A stretch of 64,000 nt of DNA, from positions 94,438 through 158,437 of the forward strand of contig NZ_BOON01000033.1 in NCBI RefSeq assembly GCF_016863255.1. The letters are read 5' to 3'. This stretch comes from Planosporangium mesophilum (GTDB taxonomy: Bacteria; Actinomycetota; Actinomycetes; Mycobacteriales; Micromonosporaceae). How positions within the stretch are numbered: position 1 is the stretch's first letter; every line of letters begins with the position of its first letter. Below the pieces are notes generated by a model that saw only the letters and a program-made list of their open reading frames with translations, was not told the DNA's origin and made no database searches. Shown piece by piece: positions 33,698-41,204 of this stretch. The position numbers and the translations under genes were made by a program.

Positions 33698-33835
33698 ACG
33701 CCTCCGCCTACCGGGTTAGCTGACGGATTCGGGCGCGAAGGTTGCCCTACCACAGGCCGTCGACCTGCGGATTCACCCCAGACGTGCGGTGGGTCCCCGG
33801 CTCGTTGCCACGACTCGGCGGGTCTGCTCCGGCGT
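33698..33835 (-). promoter_or_regulatory. Cyclic di-AMP riboswitch (ydaO-yuaA class)
   Basis: Read on the minus strand, the leader contains the conserved blocks of this class in order: gccggggacccacc, ggggtgaatccgc, gtagggcaacc, cgcccgaatccgtcagc and taacccggtaggcgg. These match what I know of actinobacterial ydaO riboswitches upstream of rpf and NlpC/P60 genes. High c-di-AMP would be expected to turn off expression. The 5' limit is approximate. The rest of the gene-free stretch (33836-34056) probably holds the promoter. Confidence 0.88.
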
Positions 33836-34056
33836 CACCCGTTGTGACACGTGTCCGGACCAGATCCGTCGACACTACTGATGGTTGCTTCACCTGCCAA
33901 GCCCGTGCTCCTGTTACCCGACACACGCTTGCGCGGGCTCCAATACAACCTTTATCCGCGCCCGGGAAGCGCGCAATCCATAATGGACTCGGCGCAGGCG
34001 AGTTCATGGGACGACGGACGTCGATCGGTGCGGAAGAACGCCACGACCGTGACCAG

Positions 34057-34100
34057 CCCACCTGGTCCGGGCCGCGACGTCGAGGCCCGGACCAGGTGGG
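34057..34100 (-). terminator. Hairpin terminator after the aldehyde dehydrogenase
   Basis: A 17-bp perfect stem (cccacctggtccgggcc, 34057-34073, with 34084-34100) and a 10-base loop, immediately past the stop codon. Confidence 0.85.
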
Positions 34101-34106
34101 TGACGG

Positions 34107-35567
34107 TCAGAACGGGTAGGCGGGCAGCTCGCCGCGGACCGTCACCCACTGCGTCTCGGTGAAGGCCTCGATGTTGGCCTGCGGGCCACCGTGGCGGGAA
34201 CCGGTGCCCGAGGCCCCGACGCCGCCGAACGGCGCCACCGCCTCGTCGTTGATCGTCTGGTCGTTGATGTGCACCAGGCCCGACGGGATCCGTTCGGCCA
34301 ACTCCAGGCCCCGGTAGATGTCGCGGGTCAGGATGCCCAGGGACAGGCCGTACTCCGTGTCGGCCGCCAACCCCACGACCTCGTCGATCGAGGAGAACGG
34401 GGTGACCGGCGCGACCGGGCCGAAGATCTCCTCGCGGTACGCCGGCGCGTCGACCGGGACATCGCCCAGGACGGTCGGCCGGTAGAACAGCCCCTCGTAC
34501 GTGCCGCCGGTACGGACCGTCGCCCCGCTGTCGACGCTCGCCGTCACCAGCCCGTGCACCCGGTCACGCTGACCGGCGTCGATCAGCGGGCCGAGCGCCA
34601 CCTGGTCCCGGAACGGGTCGCCGACCGGCAGCTTCTCCACCTTCTCGGTGAGGATCCGGGTGTACTCCTCGGCGATCGACTCGTGCACCAGGTGCCGGGA
34701 CGTGGCCATGCAGATCTGGCCCTGGTGCGAGAAGGTACCGAAGGCACCGACGGAGGCGGCCTGGGCCACGTCGACGTCGGGCAGCACGATCAGCGCCGAG
34801 TTCCCGCCCAGCTCCAGGTGTGCCCGCTTGAGGTGCTGCCCGGCCAGCGCGCCTACGGCGCGGCCGGCCCTGGTGGAGCCGGTGAAGGCGATGATGCGCA
34901 CCGCGGGCTCGACGACGAGCGCCTCCCCGACGTCGGCGCCACCGGGCAGTACCTGGAACACGCCCGCCGGCAGGCCGGCCTCCTCGAAGATCCGCGCGAA
35001 TGTCGCACCGCCGCTGATGGCGGTGCGCGGGTCCGGCTTGAGGATCACCGCGTTGCCGAGCGCCAGCGCCGGGGCGATCGCCCGGATGGCCAGGATCGTC
35101 GGTACGTTGAACGGCGCGATGACCCCGACGACGCCGGCCGGCACCCGGCGCGCGAAGGACAGCCGCGGCGCGCTGGTGCGCAGCATCTCGCCGTACGGGT
35201 GGGACGGCAGGGCCGACGCCTCGTAGCACTCCTGCGCGCTGGTGTACACCTGGAAGTCGCCGAACGGCTGGATCGCGCCGGACTCACGCGCCAGCCAACC
35301 CTTGATCTCGCCGGCGTTCGCCATCAACAGGTCCCCGGCGCGGCGCAGCACGGCGGCACGCTCCTCGAACGGGGCGGCAGCCCAGGCCCGCTGCGCCTGC
35401 ACCGCGCGCTCCGCCGCGGTGTGCACGTCCTCCGGCGTCGCCTTGCCCACCGGGGCGATGACCTCCCCCGTCGCCGGCTCCACGGCGTCGTACGTGTCGC
35501 CGGAGCCGTCGGTCCAGGACCCCGTCCACACCTTCCCGTGCCAGGTGCCGTCGTCCAGCAGTGCCAT
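34107..35567 (-). CDS. NAD(P)-dependent aldehyde dehydrogenase (benzaldehyde dehydrogenase-like)
   Basis: A 486-aa ALDH. Cofactor contacts are in GVIAPFNVPTILAIRAIAPALALGNAVILKPDP and IAFTGSTRAGRAVG (quoted in parts: the NAD loop is FTGSTRAG). The general base Glu is in HLELGGNS, the catalytic Cys in HQGQICMATSR, and the EEIFGPVAPV motif is present. It resembles aromatic aldehyde dehydrogenases such as benzaldehyde/vanillin types. ATG 35567 follows aaggag; the frame is open further but unlike the family. It is divergent from an MHS symporter, and the two share a control region, so uptake and oxidation of one aromatic compound is possible. Confidence 0.87.
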   Translation of the reverse strand: MALLDDGTWHGKVWTGSWTDGSGDTYDAVEPATGEVIAPVGKATPEDVHTAAERAVQAQRAWAAAPFEERAAVLRRAGDLLMANAGEIKGWLARESGAIQPFGDFQVYTSAQECYEASALPSHPYGEMLRTSAPRLSFARRVPAGVVGVIAPFNVPTILAIRAIAPALALGNAVILKPDPRTAISGGATFARIFEEAGLPAGVFQVLPGGADVGEALVVEPAVRIIAFTGSTRAGRAVGALAGQHLKRAHLELGGNSALIVLPDVDVAQAASVGAFGTFSHQGQICMATSRHLVHESIAEEYTRILTEKVEKLPVGDPFRDQVALGPLIDAGQRDRVHGLVTASVDSGATVRTGGTYEGLFYRPTVLGDVPVDAPAYREEIFGPVAPVTPFSSIDEVVGLAADTEYGLSLGILTRDIYRGLELAERIPSGLVHINDQTINDEAVAPFGGVGASGTGSRHGGPQANIEAFTETQWVTVRGELPAYPF

Positions 35568-35835
35568 GTTCTTCTCCTTGTCAGTCGCGACCGTGGGACG
35601 GCCGCGCGGATGATGCAAACTGTGCCACCTGGTCGGTCGGTGCGGCATCGTCGGGATGGGTTCGATGACGGTGCCGCTGTAGGACACCTCGACCGCACCC
35701 TCGATGCGGCCGAGGGGGAGGTACTCCACCAGACGCTGGTCGATAGCCGGTCACTACCGTCCTCGACCCATTCGTCGCTCAAAGGGCGATTGACGAGTCA
35801 CCTGAGCCCGAACGGCCGGGACGCGAACTTGATCG

Positions 35836-35896
35836 TGTTAGGCAGATTCTTGACCGCCATCACCAAGGTGCCTAACATGCGATCACGCGTGTGATC
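35836..35896 (+). promoter_or_regulatory. Sigma-70-like promoter with overlapping operators for the MHS symporter
   Basis: ttgacc (35850-35855) and taacat (35873-35878) are spaced by 17 bases. A 9-bp inverted repeat tgttaggca (35836-35844)/tgcctaaca (35869-35877) brackets and overlaps both boxes. A second dyad gatcac-gcgt-gtgatc (35881-35896) covers the expected transcription start. The layout suggests repression. No regulator gene is adjacent. The remaining 35568-35835 stretch holds nothing else I can define. Confidence 0.6.
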
Positions 35897-35931
35897 CAGG
35901 GCACGCTCGGCCCGACCCAGTCATCCAGCAG

Positions 35932-37257
35932 ATGGGTACCCCAATGACCCAGCCACACTTCTCGCCTACCCAACTCAGGCGTGCCGTGCTGTCGAGCTAC
36001 CTCGGAAGCGTGATCGAGTACTACGACTTCCTGCTCTACGCGACCGCCTCGGCCGTCGTGTTCAGCCGGATCTTCTTCTCCAACCTCGACCCCCTCGTCG
36101 GCACCATCGCCAGCTTCGGGACCCTCGCCACCGGCTACTTCGCCCGACCGCTCGGCGGCATCGTGTTCGGCCATTTCGGCGACCGCATCGGCCGCAAGAA
36201 GATGCTCGTCCTGAGCATGAGCCTGATGGGCATCGGCAGTACGCTCATCGGCCTGCTACCCACGTACACCCAGATCGGGATATGGGCGCCGATCCTGCTG
36301 GTGCTCCTGCGCGTCGTACAGGGCATCGCCGTCGGCGGCGAGTGGGGCGGCGCCGTGCTCATGTCGGCCGAACACGCCACATCCCGGCGCGGGCTGTGGG
36401 CGAGCTTCACCAACGCCGGCGCACCCAGCGGCATGGTCGTCTCGACGCTGGTCATGGCGCTGTCCGCCGCCATCGCCGGCGAGCAGGGCTTCCTCGTCTG
36501 GGGCTGGCGGATCCCGTTCCTGCTGAGCGTCGTGCTGCTGGCCATCGGCCTGTTCGTACGGTCGAGGGTCACCGAGACGCCCGTGTTCACCAAGGCTGCG
36601 GACGCGAAGCCCAGCGCGCCGCCGCTGTTGGAGGTCTTCCGCCGGCACCCGCGCAACCTCGCCCTGGCGGTCGGTGTCGGTTTCGGCGCCTTCGTCGCAC
36701 AGAGCACGCTGACCACGTTCGTCATCTCGTACGCCGTGCGGGCCGGCTTCCCCCGCTCCACCGTGCTGAACGCCCTCACGTTGTCCTCGGTCGCCGCGGC
36801 CCTGGGCGTCATCGGATGGTCGGCACTGTCGGACCGGGTGGGGCGACGCCCGGTCGTCCTGGCCGGCGCGGCCGGGATGGGCGTGTGGGCGTTCCTGCTG
36901 TTCCCGATGATCAACAGCCGGTCCACGCTGCTACTCACCCTCGCCGTCGTCGTCGGCCAGGGCGTCGTGCACTCCGCGATGTTCGGGCCGCTGGCCGCGC
37001 TGTACGCCGAACTGTTCTCCACCCGCGCCCGGTACACCGGCGCTTCGCTCGGCTATCAGATCTCCGGGATCGGGGCCGGCCTGGCGCCGCTCGTCTTCGC
37101 CTCTGTCCTCGCCGGGGGTCGCGGCACCACGACCGTCTCGATCATCATCGCCGCCGGGTGCCTGCTGTCCATCGGCTCCATCCTCGCCCTGCGGGAAACC
37201 GCCACCGGCCAACTGACCGACGAACCCGAGGTCACCGCCGCGACGGTCGGCCGCTGA
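35932..37257 (+). CDS. Metabolite:H+ symporter family (MHS) MFS transporter
   Basis: A 441-aa, 12-segment major facilitator. The motif FGHFGDRIGRKKMLVLS after segment 2 and its repeat SDRVGRRPVVLAG after segment 8 are diagnostic, as are SYLGSVIEYYDF at the N-terminus and RVVQGIAVGGEWGGAVLMSAEHA, typical of MHS members such as ShiA, KgtP and ProP. It imports an organic acid (shikimate, oxoglutarate, aromatic acid or similar). ATG 35944 is an alternative start. It is divergent from the aldehyde dehydrogenase gene. Confidence 0.9.
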   Translation: MGTPMTQPHFSPTQLRRAVLSSYLGSVIEYYDFLLYATASAVVFSRIFFSNLDPLVGTIASFGTLATGYFARPLGGIVFGHFGDRIGRKKMLVLSMSLMGIGSTLIGLLPTYTQIGIWAPILLVLLRVVQGIAVGGEWGGAVLMSAEHATSRRGLWASFTNAGAPSGMVVSTLVMALSAAIAGEQGFLVWGWRIPFLLSVVLLAIGLFVRSRVTETPVFTKAADAKPSAPPLLEVFRRHPRNLALAVGVGFGAFVAQSTLTTFVISYAVRAGFPRSTVLNALTLSSVAAALGVIGWSALSDRVGRRPVVLAGAAGMGVWAFLLFPMINSRSTLLLTLAVVVGQGVVHSAMFGPLAALYAELFSTRARYTGASLGYQISGIGAGLAPLVFASVLAGGRGTTTVSIIIAAGCLLSIGSILALRETATGQLTDEPEVTAATVGR

Positions 37258-37304
37258 TCGAACCGGACCGGCCGGCGCACTACAGCGCCGGCGGCCGTAC
37301 CTGC

Positions 37305-37348
37305 GCGGCGCGTCGGTCCGCTCCCCTCGGAGCGGACCGACGCGCCGC
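37305..37348. terminator. Bidirectional hairpin terminator
   Basis: A 20-bp perfect stem (37305-37324 with 37329-37348) and a 4-base cctc loop lies between the convergent symporter and the large-protein operon. From 37349 to 37504 I see nothing further. Confidence 0.85.
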
Positions 37349-37504
37349 CCCACGTACACAGTGGGAGCCGCCGAGGCCCTCGGTGCCAGGCTCTCCCGTC
37401 ACTGGTACGTGAAGTCCGAGAACGGGCACCGCGCGCGGCAGGAACAGACCGGCTCCGTCGCCGGCGAACAGCTGGGACAACAGTATGGCGGCGGGTCCTT
37501 TCGG

Positions 37505-40500
37505 TCAGACGGGAATCGTGTCGCTGTAGATGACGCGGCCAAGCGTCCCCACGGCGGGGTCGTCAGCCGTATGCGGCGCCTCCTCGATGACGGCGAGCCG
37601 GAGTCGCCCGGGCGGTGCGGGCACCGGTACGGGCAGGTCGCCGGACCAGGTACCGATGGTCGGCGCCTCGTCCGGGAGGTCGAGTGTGAGTTCGACCTCC
37701 CGCAACGGCTCCCAGCCGAGGTCCTCGTCGACCACCGGCGCCGTGCGTTGCTCCCAGCGGGCGACCGCCCGCGCTCGCGGGGTGGTATCGCTGTCGACGT
37801 AGGTGGGACCGGTGAGGCTGATGTGCCACGACTGCGGGTCCTTCCGCACGCTGAGGGTGCGGTCCGGCAGCGTCTGCACCGGATCGGCCAGCACGATCGG
37901 CGAAAGCTGCGCGCCGCCCAGGGAGTCCTCCTGGAATCTGATCAGGCTCAGCCGCAGGAACGAGAAGTACGCGTCGCCGAGGTCGAGTTCCAGGTCGCTG
38001 AACCAGCGTCCGGTCGCCGCGTCGTACTCGGGGACGTAGCAGACGATGGCCATGTTTCCGCCCTGCGGTCCGATCTGTGCCACGAACGCACCCGTCAGCA
38101 CGCTGTCGGCGTTGCGGAAACTGGCGGCGTCCAGGCGCCGGGGTGTGGGGCCGAATCGGATCGGGTCGACCCCGAGCAGGGTCACCCAGGGATAGTCCAC
38201 CTCGGTCGGCTCGGCCGCGGGATCAAGCACGATGATGCCGAGCACCTCCCCGTCACCGGAGGAGAACCACGGGCGGTCCAGGTACACCCGCAGCCCGCCA
38301 CCCACCCGGCGACGCACCACCTGTCCGGGTTCCGGCTCGCTTTGCTCCCACCTCACCGTGGGAATCACGTAGTGGAGTTCGGGTACGGCCGGCGGAGCGG
38401 TGTTCGGGATCGACACCTCGACGGGCTCCCCCACCACCGAACAGTCGGTGCCTGGCGGGAAGTACTCGCTGAACGAGCTGGTCAGGGTGGGTCGGTAGCG
38501 CACAACGCGCCGTCTCGTGTCGCCGAACTCGTGGGGTACCGGTCCGGACGGGTCGATGATGGAGGCGTTGAAGCTCATGGTCTCGTCGCCGGTGAACGTG
38601 GCCGGGACCTCGGAGCTCGGCGCACCCTCGAAATCCCTGGCCAGCGCAGTCGCCACCGTGAACACCGGCCCGGCGAACTGTTGGACGCGCGGGCCGTCCG
38701 CCGTCTCGTCGTCGCGGGTCTCGGCCCATTCGGCCTGTACGTCGAGGCGTTCCGTGCTGGCCGGGTGCAGGCCGACGCTGCCGCTCAGCTTGGCGTTGGT
38801 CGAGCCTAACTCGCGCCCGGTACCGGAGATCTCCAGCGTCGGCACCCGAAGTGGGTGCTGTACCGCGTGCACCAGGGTGAGCTCACGCCACGGTGTGACC
38901 ATCCAGTGCCGGTTGGCCTCGACGGCGTTGCGCACCGTCGCGAACTGCTCGTCGGACAGCTCACGGCGGCACCAGTCGAGCATCCCGAGCACGTTGTCGT
39001 CGACAATAACCTTCGAGCTGACCCGTACCGTGGCCACGCCGGACGGGGGCAGCGCAACCGTCAGCACCCGCGCATCGGCATCGAACCGCGGTTGCCCGGT
39101 GCCGCCCACGAGCCGGATCCGGAAGGTCAAGGGTGCGAACCACTGCTCGCCGCGGCAGTCCACACTGAACGCCTCGTCCTCCGGTAGGCCGGGAAGCCCG
39201 AAGAAGACCACGCCCTCGGCCAGCGGATCCGGGAGGTACGGCACCGCGATCCGCTCCTCGGGATGCACCGTGGCCAGTTGACCCTTCTCGCGCCGGGCAA
39301 TCTCGTAGCCGGCGCGACGGGTGTCGGCGGAGCCGGAGCCGATCGCCCCGTCCAGCATCCCTTGCCGTTCGACCAGCTCCAACGGCGCCTTCGGAAGGAC
39401 GACGTGCCGCTCGTCGGGTACGACCTCGCCCGGTTCGGCGAAGGTACGGATCACCATCCGGTCGGGTGCCGCGCCGCCCGACAGCTCCTGCCGTGGCACC
39501 AGCTCAGGGGCGGGCACCGGCTCGAACCGCCGGTACGTCAACGACCCCTCACCGGGAAGGGCATAGTGCAGCAGGAACTCCGGCGGCAGGTGCAGATCCT
39601 CGTCCAGCCCCGGCCCGTTACCGGCGAGGTCCACGGTGCGCACCCGGACCCGGTACTTCCGCCCGAACCGCAGCCGTGGCAGCGAACCCGGTCGCGCCGA
39701 GGTCTCGATCTGCAGCGGCATGGCCGTACCGACGGCGTTCTCGGGACGGATCAGTGCCGTGTCCGGTTGCGTGGGATCCGGTGCGCGAGGGTCCGGAGGA
39801 AGCACCTTGCCGGGACGCGGCGCGGACAGGCTCCATCCGTCCCAGCTGACGACCTGGTCGTGCAGGTACGGCTGGGCACCGAAGATGCCCGGCCTGGCAA
39901 GGCTGACCTGGAAGAATCCCTCGTCCTGTACGGGCTCGAGCGGATGGCCCGGGATCCGGTACTCCACCACCCGTTCGTGCAGGGATCGCCAGCGCCCCGC
40001 GTCCACGTCGAAGACGTCCAACCGGTGGCCGCGGACCAGGTCGTCGTCACCCAGTTCGATCAGTCCCCCCTGGCCCAGCGCCTCCTCGCGGAGGCGGGCC
40101 CGCTCGAAGTCGCCCCGCAGCACCTCGTCACGGCGGTCGCGGACCAGGGCGATCCCGCCCGAGCGTACGGTCGGCAGACCGGTCAGGGCCTCCGGATCAG
40201 CGGAGACCAGTTTCAGCGCGGCGCCGTCCACATCGGACTGCTCCAGGCTGAAGTCGCTCTCCGGGAGGAACTTCAGCCCCGCGTCGGCTGCCAGCTCACC
40301 CAGCTCCGAGGCTCGGGTGAACCGGCGTCGGCCGTCCGGCGCCGAGTCCGGCGTCAGGTGCCGGTAGGCCGACAGCGGTGTGACGTCGTTGTTGACGGCA
40401 CCGAGCAGGGACTGCCAAGCGGGCCGGATCCGCATCGACACCCCGCCGAACTGAACCACCGACTCGGCGGGGACCTCCAGGTCCACCACCAGGCCCAGCC

Positions 40501-41188
40501 GCCGCAGCATCGTCGGGTGGTCGCCCAGCAGCGACAGCATCTGGTGGAAATCCAGTTCCGGGGTCGGCATCGGTGGCGCCGGCTCCTCCGCGGCGAACGC
40601 GGCCTGGGCGAGCGTCGGTGGCTGGTAGAAATCCACCACCCGCTGCAGCGGGGTCATCTCCGGTTCCGCGCCCGCGGCCAAGCCTTCCGGCGGCGCGATC
40701 GTCTGTGGGCTGGTCGCGAGGAAGCCGGCCATCGGGGTGTCAGCCATGTCCGCCGCGCTCGGCAGCCGGTCGGGCGCCACCGCGGCGACGCCGGCGTACG
40801 CACCACGGGTCGACGCGGCGACGTCACGTGCCGAGAACGACCGCATCGAGCTCGCGGAGTGGTCGTCGAACGAGAAGCTCGACAGCGGCGTCTGCGGTCC
40901 GAACAGCGCCCGCCACAGGGCGGAGTCGGGCGGCTCGCCGACGCGGGTGCAGGGAACGACGAACACCGGTGGCCCCTCGCCGGTCAGCGACACTCCCTCC
41001 ACGACGAACGTGGCCTGCCCGATCCGAGCCGGCCAGTCGAGGAAGTCCGGGAACGACTCGAGCGTCATGTCGCCCTGGTCGTCGCCGGACAGCCGCGGTG
41101 CGACGAACACCGATGCCCGTAACCGGGCGCCGTCGGCGGTGACCCCACCCGGTAGGACCACCCACTGGATCTGCTGCTGCACCGGCAT
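37505..41188 (-). CDS. Very large unrecognised protein (1227 aa), second gene of a two-gene operon
   Basis: I do not recognise a family. The protein has no signal peptide and no membrane segment. It opens with MPVQQQIQWVVLPGGV and contains a Pro/Ala-rich stretch around residues 130-240. The rest is long runs of alternating hydrophobic and charged residues, suggesting many beta-sandwich domains, with repeated WDGW/RVRVRTVDLAGNG- and RYRPTLTSSF-type segments. ATG 41188 has an ideal gaggaggtg site, and the gene starts 16 bases after its 939-aa partner. Composition and codon usage look native. It could be a structural or assembly component; a toxin-like giant is also possible. Confidence 0.6.
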   Translation of the reverse strand: MPVQQQIQWVVLPGGVTADGARLRASVFVAPRLSGDDQGDMTLESFPDFLDWPARIGQATFVVEGVSLTGEGPPVFVVPCTRVGEPPDSALWRALFGPQTPLSSFSFDDHSASSMRSFSARDVAASTRGAYAGVAAVAPDRLPSAADMADTPMAGFLATSPQTIAPPEGLAAGAEPEMTPLQRVVDFYQPPTLAQAAFAAEEPAPPMPTPELDFHQMLSLLGDHPTMLRRLGLVVDLEVPAESVVQFGGVSMRIRPAWQSLLGAVNNDVTPLSAYRHLTPDSAPDGRRRFTRASELGELAADAGLKFLPESDFSLEQSDVDGAALKLVSADPEALTGLPTVRSGGIALVRDRRDEVLRGDFERARLREEALGQGGLIELGDDDLVRGHRLDVFDVDAGRWRSLHERVVEYRIPGHPLEPVQDEGFFQVSLARPGIFGAQPYLHDQVVSWDGWSLSAPRPGKVLPPDPRAPDPTQPDTALIRPENAVGTAMPLQIETSARPGSLPRLRFGRKYRVRVRTVDLAGNGPGLDEDLHLPPEFLLHYALPGEGSLTYRRFEPVPAPELVPRQELSGGAAPDRMVIRTFAEPGEVVPDERHVVLPKAPLELVERQGMLDGAIGSGSADTRRAGYEIARREKGQLATVHPEERIAVPYLPDPLAEGVVFFGLPGLPEDEAFSVDCRGEQWFAPLTFRIRLVGGTGQPRFDADARVLTVALPPSGVATVRVSSKVIVDDNVLGMLDWCRRELSDEQFATVRNAVEANRHWMVTPWRELTLVHAVQHPLRVPTLEISGTGRELGSTNAKLSGSVGLHPASTERLDVQAEWAETRDDETADGPRVQQFAGPVFTVATALARDFEGAPSSEVPATFTGDETMSFNASIIDPSGPVPHEFGDTRRRVVRYRPTLTSSFSEYFPPGTDCSVVGEPVEVSIPNTAPPAVPELHYVIPTVRWEQSEPEPGQVVRRRVGGGLRVYLDRPWFSSGDGEVLGIIVLDPAAEPTEVDYPWVTLLGVDPIRFGPTPRRLDAASFRNADSVLTGAFVAQIGPQGGNMAIVCYVPEYDAATGRWFSDLELDLGDAYFSFLRLSLIRFQEDSLGGAQLSPIVLADPVQTLPDRTLSVRKDPQSWHISLTGPTYVDSDTTPRARAVARWEQRTAPVVDEDLGWEPLREVELTLDLPDEAPTIGTWSGDLPVPVPAPPGRLRLAVIEEAPHTADDPAVGTLGRVIYSDTIPV

Positions 41189-41204
41189 CCCGGTCACCTC
41201 CTCG

